Position numbers and translations under genes: made by a program. A stretch of 64,000 nt of DNA, from positions 62,001 to 126,000 of the forward strand of contig JAJDAN010000042.1 of assembly GCA_029261855.1 (NCBI GenBank), given 5' to 3'. Of this stretch, positions 1 to 7,486 are shown in pieces (position 1 is the first letter of the stretch; every line of letters starts with the position of its first letter). The DNA comes from Deltaproteobacteria bacterium (lineage in GTDB: Bacteria; Myxococcota_A; UBA9160; UBA4427). Under the pieces are notes generated by a model that did no database searches, had not been told where the DNA came from, and was given only the letters and a program-made list of their open reading frames with translations.

Positions 1-698
1 TGCATCTGTACGGGACGAAGAGCGAGCAGCTCGCCGAGATCTCCGTCGCCATGCGCAAGCACGCCGGACTGAACCCGAACGCGAAGATGAAGAGTCCGAT
101 CAGCGTCGACGACGTGCTCGAGAGTCGGATGATCTCCGAACCGCTGCACCTGCTCGACTGCTGCATCATCAGCGACGGCGGCGGCGCGGTGATCGTGACC
201 AGCCTCGAGCGCGCCCGCGACCTGGCGAAGCCGCCGGTGGTCCTGCTCGGCTGCGGCGAAGCCGTCGCCCACCAGGAGATCGGCGCGCCGGATCTCCTGA
301 CCCTCGCGGCAAAGCAGTCCGGCGAGCACGCCCTCGGCATGGCCGGTGTCAGCCACGACGACATCGACTTCTGCACCATCTACGACTCGTTCACCATCAC
401 GGTGCTCTCCACCCTCGAGAACCTCGGCTTCTGCAAGCCCGGCGAGGGCGGCGACTTCGTCAGCGGCGGACGCATCGCCCTCGGCGGCGCGCTGCCCATC
501 AATCCGGACGGCGGCGGTCTTTCGAACAATCATCCGGGCATGCGGGGCATCTTCCTCGTCATCGAAGCCACCAAGCAGCTGCGGGGTGAATGCGGCGAGC
601 GCCAGGTCGCCGGCGCCAAGTTGGGCCTCGCCCACGGCACCGGCGGGACCCTCGGAACCATGCACTCGGGCGCCACCCTCGTACTGGCGCGCGACTAG
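1..698 (+). CDS. Thiolase-fold acyl-CoA enzyme (SCP2-thiolase/Ltp2-like), C-terminal part
   Basis: The reading frame is open from base 3, so the N-terminal half lies outside the window. The visible part has the thiolase C-terminal landmarks: a CIISDGGGAVIV strand, IYDSFTITVL, and NPDGGGLSNNHPGMRG. The terminal loop reads AHGTGGTLG and lacks the cysteine that acts as the general acid/base in true thiolases. In the family, this goes with SCP2-type and Ltp2-like members that work as retro-aldolases or lyases on CoA esters. A DUF35 zinc-ribbon gene follows 27 bases downstream, and such proteins are the usual partners of Ltp2-type aldolases. Aldolase rather than thiolase activity is inference. Confidence 0.85.
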   Translation, partial: HLYGTKSEQLAEISVAMRKHAGLNPNAKMKSPISVDDVLESRMISEPLHLLDCCIISDGGGAVIVTSLERARDLAKPPVVLLGCGEAVAHQEIGAPDLLTLAAKQSGEHALGMAGVSHDDIDFCTIYDSFTITVLSTLENLGFCKPGEGGDFVSGGRIALGGALPINPDGGGLSNNHPGMRGIFLVIEATKQLRGECGERQVAGAKLGLAHGTGGTLGTMHSGATLVLARD

Positions 699-725
699 AA
701 CGCGCGACCAGAAACAGGAACGACC

Positions 726-1160
726 ATGCCCCCGGAATTCACGCACCCCAAGCCCGCCGCCAGCTGGGAGACCCGCGCCTACTGGGAAGGCGCCGGCCGT
801 CACGAGCTGGTGTTGCAGCGTTGCGGCGATTGCGGCGTCGTCCAGCACCGCCCGCGCGCGATCTGCGCCAGCTGTCTCTCGAGTGCTCTTCAGCACTTCG
901 TCTCCAGCGGCCGGGGTCAGGTCTACACCTTCACGGTCACCCACCAGAACGGCGTGCCGCCCTTCCGCGACGCCGTCCCCTACGTGCTCGCCTACGTCGA
1001 CCTCGAAGAGGGCCCGCGCCTGATGACGAACATCGTCGGCTGCGATCCCGGCGATGTGGCGATCGGCATGGATGTCGTCGTCGACTTCCAGGACGCCGAC
1101 ACCAGCGACCTGGGCGATGCCGGCGGAGCCTTTGCCGTCCCGCGCTTCCGACCGGCATGA
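726..1160 (+). CDS. DUF35 / OB-fold zinc-ribbon protein, partner of the thiolase-fold enzyme
   Basis: This 144-residue protein has an N-terminal helix (ETRAYWEGAGRHELVLQRC) leading into a rubredoxin-like zinc ribbon with Cys33, Cys36, Cys47 and Cys50, followed by an OB-fold. This is the DUF35 layout. In the actinobacterial sterol side-chain system the equivalent domain is the C-terminal part of ChsH2 and binds the Ltp2 aldolase; here it is free-standing and directly follows the thiolase-fold gene. The likely role is to hold and activate that enzyme and pass it CoA substrates. Its stop codon overlaps the next ATG as ATGA, so translational coupling is probable. Confidence 0.85.
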   Translation: MPPEFTHPKPAASWETRAYWEGAGRHELVLQRCGDCGVVQHRPRAICASCLSSALQHFVSSGRGQVYTFTVTHQNGVPPFRDAVPYVLAYVDLEEGPRLMTNIVGCDPGDVAIGMDVVVDFQDADTSDLGDAGGAFAVPRFRPA

Positions 1161-1786
1161 TCCTCGACCTGCACAGCCATTCCATCCGCTCGGACGACGG
1201 TCGGGCGAAGGTGGAGAACTACTGTCAGTGGATCCGCAAGCGCGAGCTTCCACTGGACGGCTTCGTGCTGACCGAGCACCGCCAGTGGGACGCCAAGAGC
1301 GACTACCGGAAGCTCGAGGACGAGACCGGCCTGTGCATCCTCAAGGGCAGCGAGGTCGAGACCGAGTACGGCCACGTGTTGCTCTTCGGCGTGAACGACG
1401 ACCTCGTCGCCGCCCTCGATTTCAGCCGGCTCGACCTGCCGCTCCACGAGGTCGTCGCTGCCGCGGACCGTTGCGGTGCAATCGCCGTCCCCTGCCATCC
1501 CGGACGGGTCACCGTCGGCATGTGCGCGCACTACGGCACCCTCGGCCCCTGCGAAGGCGTGCAGGTGATCGAAACCCTCAACGGAGGCAGTCGCGGCACG
1601 GAGAACGAAGAGGCGATCGCCCTGGCAGAGCAGTACGGTTACCGGGGCGTTGGCGGCAGTGACGCGCACATCGTGAGCTTCATCGGCCGCTGCGCAACGA
1701 AGTTCGAGCGCGAGATACGCGACATCGGCGACCTGGTGTCGGAGCTTCGTGGCGACGCCTACGAGGCCGTATCCTTCAAGGAATAG
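1157..1786 (+). CDS. PHP-domain metal-dependent hydrolase
   Basis: A 209-residue PHP-fold protein. Metal-site motifs are present: DLHSHS near the N terminus, a central CHPGR, and GSDAH near the C terminus. I chose the ATG at 1157 because it overlaps the stop of the DUF35 gene (ATGA) and gives the normal PHP N terminus. PHP proteins of this size are metallo-phosphoesterases with diverse substrates, and the sequence does not reveal this one's. Its place inside a CoA-ester operon suggests a link to CoA or nucleotide phosphoester turnover, but that is only inference. Confidence 0.75.
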   Translation: MILDLHSHSIRSDDGRAKVENYCQWIRKRELPLDGFVLTEHRQWDAKSDYRKLEDETGLCILKGSEVETEYGHVLLFGVNDDLVAALDFSRLDLPLHEVVAAADRCGAIAVPCHPGRVTVGMCAHYGTLGPCEGVQVIETLNGGSRGTENEEAIALAEQYGYRGVGGSDAHIVSFIGRCATKFEREIRDIGDLVSELRGDAYEAVSFKE

Positions 1787-1829
1787 AGCAAGGCACCCGA
1801 CTCCCGAATCAGACAGAGACAGGCAGGAC

Positions 1830-2300
1830 ATGGATATCGACGTCAATCAGCTGAAGGAAGACTGGTGCGGACGCCAGTTCGACGAGGTCCAGATCCCCGT
1901 CGCCGCCAAGGAGATCGTCGAGTTCGCGCAGGCCTGCGGCGAGACCGCCGCGCGCTTCACCGACCCGAGCGATCCCGACTTCCAGGCACCGCCGAGCTAC
2001 ACGAGCCGCTTCCACGGCGGCCGCGCCATGCCCAAGGACTTTCCCATCCAGTCCCACCAGGGCTTCGACGCCGGCAAGTGTGTTCACGTCAACGGGCCCC
2101 TGCGCGCCGGCGACACGGTGACCGCTCGCAGCGAGATCCACGACATCTATACGAAGACCGGCCGCTCGGGCAACATGCTCTTCATCGTGCACCGCATGAC
2201 CTTCACCAACCAGAACGAAGAGCCGATCTCCGTCGTCGACTGGCGCCTCGTCCAGAACCAGGTCAGCCGCAAGTCGAAGCGGGAGGCGGGACAGTCATGA
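1830..2300 (+). CDS. MaoC-like single hot-dog protein, FAS1-type dehydratase N-domain
   Basis: A 156-residue hot-dog protein. It resembles the N-terminal half of fungal FAS1-like dehydratases and of ChsH2: no catalytic Asp/His dyad is evident, and a substrate-binding stretch (PPSYTSRFHGGRA) is visible. The ATG at 1830 gives the family N terminus. The following gene is a second single hot-dog protein, so the two probably form a heteromeric 2-enoyl-CoA hydratase like ChsH1-ChsH2. Its 3' end enters the triplicated stop/start repeat at 2283-2342. Confidence 0.8.
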   Translation: MDIDVNQLKEDWCGRQFDEVQIPVAAKEIVEFAQACGETAARFTDPSDPDFQAPPSYTSRFHGGRAMPKDFPIQSHQGFDAGKCVHVNGPLRAGDTVTARSEIHDIYTKTGRSGNMLFIVHRMTFTNQNEEPISVVDWRLVQNQVSRKSKREAGQS

Positions 2301-2342
2301 ACGAGGCGGGACAGTCATGAACGAGATGGAACAGTCATGAAC
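2283..2342 (+). repeat. Three tandem 20-bp repeats at a gene junction
   Basis: The unit gaggcgggacagtcatgaac occurs at 2283-2302 and identically at 2303-2322. A third copy at 2323-2342 differs in two bases. Each copy carries an overlapping stop/start (tcATGA). The array spans the end of the first hot-dog gene and the start of the second, and places three ATGs (2297, 2317, 2337) in three different frames. Confidence 0.95.
2297..2340 (+). other. Two seven-codon mini-ORFs chained by ATGA overlaps
   Basis: ATG 2297 overlaps the stop of the upstream hot-dog gene and encodes MNEAGQS before a TGA at 2318-2320. That stop overlaps ATG 2317, which encodes MNEMEQS before a TGA at 2338-2340. That in turn overlaps ATG 2337, the start of the next hot-dog gene. 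A ribosome re-initiating at each junction would pass through both short ORFs. Whether the peptides matter or are by-products of repeat expansion cannot be told from sequence. Confidence 0.6.
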
Positions 2343-2759
2343 GAGGGCAAGAAGAGTTTCGCCGACGTGGAATTCGGTGAGGACCTCCCCGAATTCCACC
2401 CGGCCATCGACATGAAGTCCGTGAAACGGTTCACCGACGCCACGGGCATGAGCTGGTCGCGCTTCAACGACCACGAAGAGGCGAAGAAGCAGGGGCTCCC
2501 GGGCGCCATCGTCCCCGGGATCATGAGCCAGGGCATCCTGGCCGCCATGGTCAACAACTGGGCCCCCGGCTGCACCACCTTGAAGATCGACACCATCTTC
2601 CGGGCCTCCCTGCTCGTCGATTCCACCGCCACCTGCCGCGGCGTCGTGACGGACATGGTCGAGGACGAGGGCATCGTCGAGGTGGATCTCACCATCTCGA
2701 ACGAAGCCGGCGAGACCCGGGTGATGGGGACCGCACTGATCCGCCTCCAGGACGCCTAA
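2337..2759 (+). CDS. MaoC-family single hot-dog dehydratase
   Basis: A 140-residue hot-dog protein with the MaoC-type central helix (NDHEEAKKQGLPGAIVPGIM). The catalytic dyad region reads ...RFNDHEEA, in the place of the usual D...H hydratase motif. It is the second half of a presumed heteromeric enoyl-CoA hydratase with the preceding gene. ATG 2337 is the last of three ATGs produced by a 20-bp tandem repeat and is the only one that leads into this frame. Confidence 0.82.
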   Translation: MNEGKKSFADVEFGEDLPEFHPAIDMKSVKRFTDATGMSWSRFNDHEEAKKQGLPGAIVPGIMSQGILAAMVNNWAPGCTTLKIDTIFRASLLVDSTATCRGVVTDMVEDEGIVEVDLTISNEAGETRVMGTALIRLQDA

Positions 2760-2807
2760 CGGGACGGACTCACGAAATCAGCGCACCTGGCCGAATAGAG
2801 GGGGACC

Positions 2808-3137
2808 ATGGCCGAACTTCACGACGTGACCGATGCCAACTTCGATGCCGAGGTCCTGCAGCCCGGGACCCTCGCCCTGGTGGACTTCTGGGGCGATCAC
2901 TGTCCCGCCTGCCGGCAGATCTCGCCGGTCCTCAAGCAGCTCGCCGCCGACTACGCGGGTCGCGTGAAGATCCTCAAGCTGCACGCGGCCGAGAACATGC
3001 AGACCAGCGCGCGCTACGGCGTGCGGGCGATGCCCACGGTGTTGGCCTTCCGGGACGGCGAGGTGCGCGGGCAGCTCGTCGGCGCGCGCAAGAAGGCCGA
3101 CTTCGAAGACCTCATCAGCGGGATGCTCGGCGGCTGA
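2808..3137 (+). CDS. Thioredoxin-like protein with CPAC active site
   Basis: A 109-residue thioredoxin fold. The active site reads WGDHCPAC with Cys32 and Cys35, instead of WCGPC. The cis-proline loop (RAMPTVLAF) and the C-terminal GARKKADFEDLI helix are in place. There is no signal peptide, so it acts in the cytoplasm as a disulfide reductase. It sits between a hydratase and a P450 with short spacings. The CPAC dipeptide should shift its redox potential from that of housekeeping thioredoxin, so a dedicated partner in this operon is possible. Confidence 0.88.
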   Translation: MAELHDVTDANFDAEVLQPGTLALVDFWGDHCPACRQISPVLKQLAADYAGRVKILKLHAAENMQTSARYGVRAMPTVLAFRDGEVRGQLVGARKKADFEDLISGMLGG

Positions 3138-3141
3138 ATCC

Positions 3142-4482
3142 GTGACGCACGCCTCCAAGAAGCCCATCCCGAAGATCGGTCTCCTCGAGGTGCTCCGGCG
3201 GACCCTGTTCGCGGGGCACAACGAGCGCGTCGACATGCTCGCCGGCCTCTCACGCATGCACGACGAGCAGGGACCGGTGGTGATGCAAGACGTCGGCATC
3301 ATGAAGATGATCAATCTCTTCGGTCCCGACGCGAACCGGCACGTACTGCTCGACCGCGAACGCACCTTCTCGGCGCGCCGACCCTGGATGCAGATCATGG
3401 GGCGCATCTTCCCCAATGGCCTGCTGCTGCAGGATGGCGCGGTCCACAAGCACCACCGCAAGATCATGCACATACCCTTCAAGCGTCCCGCCCTGCGCGA
3501 GTACGGCGACCGCATGAACGACATGATCGACGAGCGCCTGACCGCGTGGGGACAGGCCGCAGGCAAGACTCAGTTCCTCGCCTTCCCCGCCTACAAAGAA
3601 CTCACCCTCGACATGGCCGCGTCCATCTTCCTGGGCATCGACCTCGGAAGCACCACCCGCGAGCTGAATCGCGTCTTCGAAGACCTGGTCGCCGCCTCCA
3701 TGTCCCGGGTGCGGCTGCCGATCCCGGGGCTCGAGTTCCACCGCGGCCTCAAGGGACGCCAGTTCATGCTCGACTTCCTGGGTGACCTCATCCCCAAGAA
3801 GCGGGCGGGCGACGGCCCGGACATGCTCACCCGCCTGTGTCACGCGGAGACCGAGGAAGGCGAGCGCTTCTCCGACCAGGAGATCCTCGACCACATGATC
3901 TTCCTGATGATGGCGGCCCACGACACCACCACCAGCACGCTGTCGTCGATGACCTACGAGCTGGCCAAGAACCCGGCGTGGCAGGAGCGCGCGCGCGAAG
4001 AGAGCCTGGCGCTTCACAGCGAGGGCCTCGGCCTCGACGAGATGGACCGCCTCGAAAGCCTCACCTGGGTAATGAAGGAGACGCTCCGGCGCTATCCGCC
4101 GCTGCCGATCATTCCCCGGGTCGCCACCGAAGCCTTCGAATTCGACGGCTACGAGATTCCGGAAGGCGCGATGGTGGTGCTGTCGCCCATCCACACCCAT
4201 CACATGGACGCCTGGTGGGACGACCCCTGGCGTTTCGACCCGGAACGCTTCTCGCCTTCCCGCGCCGAGGACGAACGACACAGCCACTCGTGGGTTCCCT
4301 TCGGCGGGGGAGCGCACATGTGCCTCGGCTTCCGCTTCGCCGAGCTGCAGGTGAAGGTGATGATGCACCAGCTGCTGCAGCGCTTCCGCGTGCGCGTGCC
4401 CGACGACTACGTGATGCCCGTGCAGCAGGCGCCGATCTCGAAGCCCCGGGACGGGCTGCCCATCGAGCTGCTGCCCCTGTGA
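3142..4482 (+). CDS. Cytochrome P450
   Basis: A complete soluble bacterial P450 of 446 residues, starting at GTG 3142 four bases after the thioredoxin stop. The I-helix oxygen-activation motif is AAHDTTTS (Asp near residue 261). The ExxR motif is ETLRR (Glu about 313), and the haem loop FGGGAHMCLG places the ligand at about Cys394. The redox partner is not in the window. In an operon with acyl-CoA hydratases and an aldolase-like enzyme, it plausibly hydroxylates a terpenoid, sterol or alkyl substrate before beta-oxidation. The substrate is inference. Confidence 0.93.
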   Translation: MTHASKKPIPKIGLLEVLRRTLFAGHNERVDMLAGLSRMHDEQGPVVMQDVGIMKMINLFGPDANRHVLLDRERTFSARRPWMQIMGRIFPNGLLLQDGAVHKHHRKIMHIPFKRPALREYGDRMNDMIDERLTAWGQAAGKTQFLAFPAYKELTLDMAASIFLGIDLGSTTRELNRVFEDLVAASMSRVRLPIPGLEFHRGLKGRQFMLDFLGDLIPKKRAGDGPDMLTRLCHAETEEGERFSDQEILDHMIFLMMAAHDTTTSTLSSMTYELAKNPAWQERAREESLALHSEGLGLDEMDRLESLTWVMKETLRRYPPLPIIPRVATEAFEFDGYEIPEGAMVVLSPIHTHHMDAWWDDPWRFDPERFSPSRAEDERHSHSWVPFGGGAHMCLGFRFAELQVKVMMHQLLQRFRVRVPDDYVMPVQQAPISKPRDGLPIELLPL

Positions 4483-5036
4483 GACCCGAGCCGGCTCAGG
4501 CGGTGATTCCGCTCGAGGTCTCGTCCACCCGGCTCACCCTCCGCGCCCCCCACCCCGACTTCGCCGAAGAGATGAACGCCGCCATCGGCGACTCGTTCGG
4601 CGAGCTTCGCGCATGGATGGACTGGGCCCAGGTGATGCCGACCGTCGAGCAGTCTCGCGCGCAGCAGGCGCGCGCGCGCCGCGCGTACCTGGCGCGCGAG
4701 GACATGCAGATGACCCTTTTCCATGGAGATCGCATCGTCGGCGCCAGCGGTCTCCACCGGATCGACTGGAGCATCCCGCGCTTCGAGATCGGCTATTGGG
4801 TGCGGACCCCCGACGTGGGCCAGGGCTACGCGAGCGAGGCCGCGGATGCGCTCGGACGCTTCGCCTTCGATCGGCTCGGCGCGCGCCGCGTCGAGATCCG
4901 CGTCGACACCCGCAACACCCGCAGCCGCGCGATTCCCGAGCGTCTCGGTTACGAGTTCGAGGGCATCCTGCGTCACGACGCGATCCACGTCGACGGGTCG
5001 ATCCGAGACACGGCGCTGTACGCCCGGGTGCGCTGA
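4479..5036 (+). CDS. GNAT N-acetyltransferase, RimJ/RimL type
   Basis: A 185-residue GNAT protein with the N-terminal strand LTLRAPHPDFAEEM, the central GYWVRTPDVGQGYASEA pyrophosphate-binding loop and a terminal LGYEFEGILR segment. GTG 4479 overlaps the P450 stop as GTGA; GTG 4503 is an alternative start. RimJ/RimL-type enzymes acetylate N-terminal amines of ribosomal proteins or small molecules. The family's usual EKLGF motif reads ERLGY here. No specific substrate can be named. Confidence 0.85.
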   Translation: MRPEPAQAVIPLEVSSTRLTLRAPHPDFAEEMNAAIGDSFGELRAWMDWAQVMPTVEQSRAQQARARRAYLAREDMQMTLFHGDRIVGASGLHRIDWSIPRFEIGYWVRTPDVGQGYASEAADALGRFAFDRLGARRVEIRVDTRNTRSRAIPERLGYEFEGILRHDAIHVDGSIRDTALYARVR

Positions 5037-5132
5037 GACGCTCTCCAGCGAGGGGCCGCCCACCGTGTAGCGCCAGGCCCCAGACCGCGTATAGAATCCG
5101 GCCACCTCGAATCGCGACCTGGAGAGAAACCC

Positions 5133-5978
5133 CTGTCCGTCCTGTTCTCCGAGCGCCAAGAAGGTCTATATACCCGTTTATTTTCAGCGGGTTACCTAAC
5201 CGTTGATCAATGGTGGCCCGAAACCGACGTGCTACGCGGCTTCTGGCGTTTGTATCTGAACGCCGACGACGGGGCGAGCTTGCGCCTGGCCGACCGCTCT
5301 TTCGCGCTGCCGGCGGGACGCCTCGTCCTGGTCCCGCCCGGCCTCGAGTTCGACATCGCCCTGTCCCGACCCCTCGATCAGCTCTTCTGCCTCTTCGAGT
5401 TCCTCGGTTGGCCCGCCGAGGCGGCTCGCGACCTGCTACCCGAACCCGCCATCCTGGCCGAGGACGACGTCCGTCACGCACTGGCGCGGGAGCTGTCCGT
5501 CGAGCTCGCCGCTGCGGCGCGACTTGGACCGGTGCTGTCTGGTCGGGTCAAGGCGCTGGTCCACCTGTCGATCGCCGCCGCCCTCGCCGAGCTGCCCGAA
5601 GAACGGACGCGACCCGTACTCCGCATCAACGAAGGACAGCGCGAGCTGCTCGCCGTCCTGCACTACATCGACGAACATCTGGCAGACCCCATGAGCAACG
5701 CCGCCCTGGCAGAGATCGCGCTGAGCAGTGAGTCGCGCTTCATCCGACGCTTCCGCGAGGCCACCGGTCGCACCCCAGCACGCTACGTACAGGAGCGCAG
5801 GCTCGAACGCGCTTCCGAGCTGCTGGTCTCGACGGACTACAGCATCGATCGCATCGCCGAGGTCAGCGGCTTCGCGAACCGGTACTACTTCACGCGCGTC
5901 TTCACCCAGCGCATGGGACTGCCTCCCGGGCGATATCGCTCGGAACGACCCCACCTGCCGGGCGGCGCGAACGACTGA
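5133..5978 (+). CDS. AraC-family transcriptional regulator with probable CTG start
   Basis: The C-terminal half has the two helix-turn-helix motifs of AraC proteins (SNAALAEIALSSESRFIRRF and IDRIAEVSGFANRYYFTRVF). The N-terminal half is a cupin-like sensor. GTG 5229 gives a protein beginning within the sensor (LRGFWRLYL). The frame continues upstream with family-like sequence to CTG 5133, which has a GGAGAG ribosome site (5121-5126) six bases before it, so I prefer the CTG. An SDR gene follows 16 bases downstream and is the likeliest target besides the gene itself. Confidence 0.8.
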   Translation: MSVLFSERQEGLYTRLFSAGYLTVDQWWPETDVLRGFWRLYLNADDGASLRLADRSFALPAGRLVLVPPGLEFDIALSRPLDQLFCLFEFLGWPAEAARDLLPEPAILAEDDVRHALARELSVELAAAARLGPVLSGRVKALVHLSIAAALAELPEERTRPVLRINEGQRELLAVLHYIDEHLADPMSNAALAEIALSSESRFIRRFREATGRTPARYVQERRLERASELLVSTDYSIDRIAEVSGFANRYYFTRVFTQRMGLPPGRYRSERPHLPGGAND

Positions 5979-5994
5979 CCGGAGGGCCGTCCCA

Positions 5995-6741
5995 GTGGAT
6001 CTCGGAATCGAAGGCAAGCGCGCGGCCGTTGCCGCCGCTTCGAGCGGACTCGGGCTCGCTACCGCCCGGGCACTCGCCGCAGAAGGCGTACGCGTCGCGA
6101 TCTGCGGCCGTGACCGCGCGCGCGTCCAGAAGGCGGCTGCAAGCCTCGGCCACGACGCAGTCGCACTGGTGGCGGACGTCTCGAGCGCCGCGGGCGCCGC
6201 GCATTTCGTCGAGCGCAGCCGCGAAGCGCTGGGCGGACTCGACATCCTGGTCACCAACGCCGGTGGCCCGCCCGCGGGCAACTTCGCTTCCACTCCCCTC
6301 GACGCCTACCCGACTGCGATCGACCTCAACCTGATGTCCGTGGTCGCCATGTGCCAGGAAGCCATCCCGGGCATGCGCGAGCAGGGCTGGGGACGCGTGC
6401 TCGCCATTACGTCGATCTCGGTGCGGCAACCGCTGCCGGGCCTGATCCTGTCGAACACCGCGCGCGCCGGTGCGACCGCCTTTCTGAAGACCCTCGCCCG
6501 AGAGGTCGCCGCCCACGGCATCACCGTCAACTCGATCCAACCCGGCATGCACCGAACGCCGCGGGTCGAGCAGCTCTTCGGCGGAGACCTGAGCGCGCTC
6601 ACCCGGGACATCCCCACCGGCAGCATGGGCGAGGCAGACGACTTCGGCCGGGTCGCCGCATTCCTGTGCTCGGACCAGGCGCGTTTCGTGACCGGCGCGG
6701 CGGTCCCGGTAGACGGCGGCGCCTATGCCGGGTTGCAATAG
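5995..6741 (+). CDS. SDR-family oxidoreductase lacking the YxxxK catalytic motif
   Basis: A 248-residue Rossmann protein with a cofactor loop (AAASSGLGLA) and NAGG. GTG 5995 follows a GGAGGG site. Where classical SDRs have YxxxK, this one has SNTAR at residues 153-157, so both catalytic Tyr and Lys are replaced. The same substitution occurs in a recognised group of 3-oxoacyl-ACP-reductase-like proteins. It still ends with the family VTGAAVPVDGG motif. It may reduce a 3-keto or hydroxy intermediate by a different mechanism, or bind cofactor without classical catalysis. Confidence 0.85.
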   Translation: MDLGIEGKRAAVAAASSGLGLATARALAAEGVRVAICGRDRARVQKAAASLGHDAVALVADVSSAAGAAHFVERSREALGGLDILVTNAGGPPAGNFASTPLDAYPTAIDLNLMSVVAMCQEAIPGMREQGWGRVLAITSISVRQPLPGLILSNTARAGATAFLKTLAREVAAHGITVNSIQPGMHRTPRVEQLFGGDLSALTRDIPTGSMGEADDFGRVAAFLCSDQARFVTGAAVPVDGGAYAGLQ

Positions 6742-6802
6742 CGACGCCTGAGCCGGGCTGCGGTAGGCCGGGTTGCAGGTGCGACGCCCCGGGCTCTGCC
6801 GG

Positions 6803-7357
6803 TCAGTCCCCCGTGAGCAGCGCCTCGACCCGGGCGTTGGCGGCGTCCGCGCGCGTCAGCAGCTCGTCGAGCGCACCCTCGGCAGATTCCAGCGCGTTCG
6901 CGAGTTGAGTTTCGCTGCGCTGCGCGGCGCGCGCCCGCGCCTCGTCCGCCGTCTTGCTCCGATGGCATGGCACACACAGGGTCTGCAGATTGTCGGCGTC
7001 GTGGCTGCCACCTTCGATCAGCGGCACCACGTGGTCGAGCTCCCACAGCGACCGGCGGGGAAGGAAGCCGAGATCGCGAAGGCGCTGGGTGCGACCCCGG
7101 CCCTGGATCTTCCGGCGCAGCTCCTTGGTGTCGAGCCCACAGGACTGACAGACGCCGCGATCACGCTTCCGCACCAGACGCCTCAGCTCGCGCGGGTCGG
7201 ACGCTTCATACGCGGCGACGCAGTCCGGGTGCCAGCGGCGGCGGTAGTCCGGCTTGCCCTGCTTCGGGCCGGGGCCGTGCAGGATGGCTTCTCCGCACCA
7301 GCGACAGGTGCCGCGAGGCGCGTCCGAGAAGCGGATGGTCGGTCTTCGGTGTTCCAG
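6803..7357 (-). CDS. HNH endonuclease with N-terminal zinc ribbon
   Basis: The HNH core is clear: CQSCGL, then LWELDHVVPLIEGG, then DNLQTLCVPCH. GTG at 7174 gives a 123-residue core protein. The frame stays open upstream and encodes a second zinc ribbon (TCRWCGEAI ... WHPDC), which belongs with HNH proteins of this type. I therefore extend to a CTG at 7357; the true start is uncertain. A C-terminal helical tail follows the core. There is no phage or restriction neighbour, so its role (DNA repair, or remnant of a mobile element) is unknown. Confidence 0.75.
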   Translation of the reverse strand: MEHRRPTIRFSDAPRGTCRWCGEAILHGPGPKQGKPDYRRRWHPDCVAAYEASDPRELRRLVRKRDRGVCQSCGLDTKELRRKIQGRGRTQRLRDLGFLPRRSLWELDHVVPLIEGGSHDADNLQTLCVPCHRSKTADEARARAAQRSETQLANALESAEGALDELLTRADAANARVEALLTGD

Positions 7358-7486
7358 AACGAACGAAACCCCTCGCCGGTCTCACGACCGCGCAGGGGGT
7401 CGTGTGAGAATCGGGCAAGCGGGCGGACGGGTCAAGCTTCGAGCGCCTTCGCCGCAAGCGCGATCGTGTGCGGTAGCATCCCGTCC

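Noticed and set aside
5041-5132. A TATAGAAT promoter at about 5090 for the AraC gene
   Set aside because: No -35 element is found at 17 bases, so the match is too weak to list.
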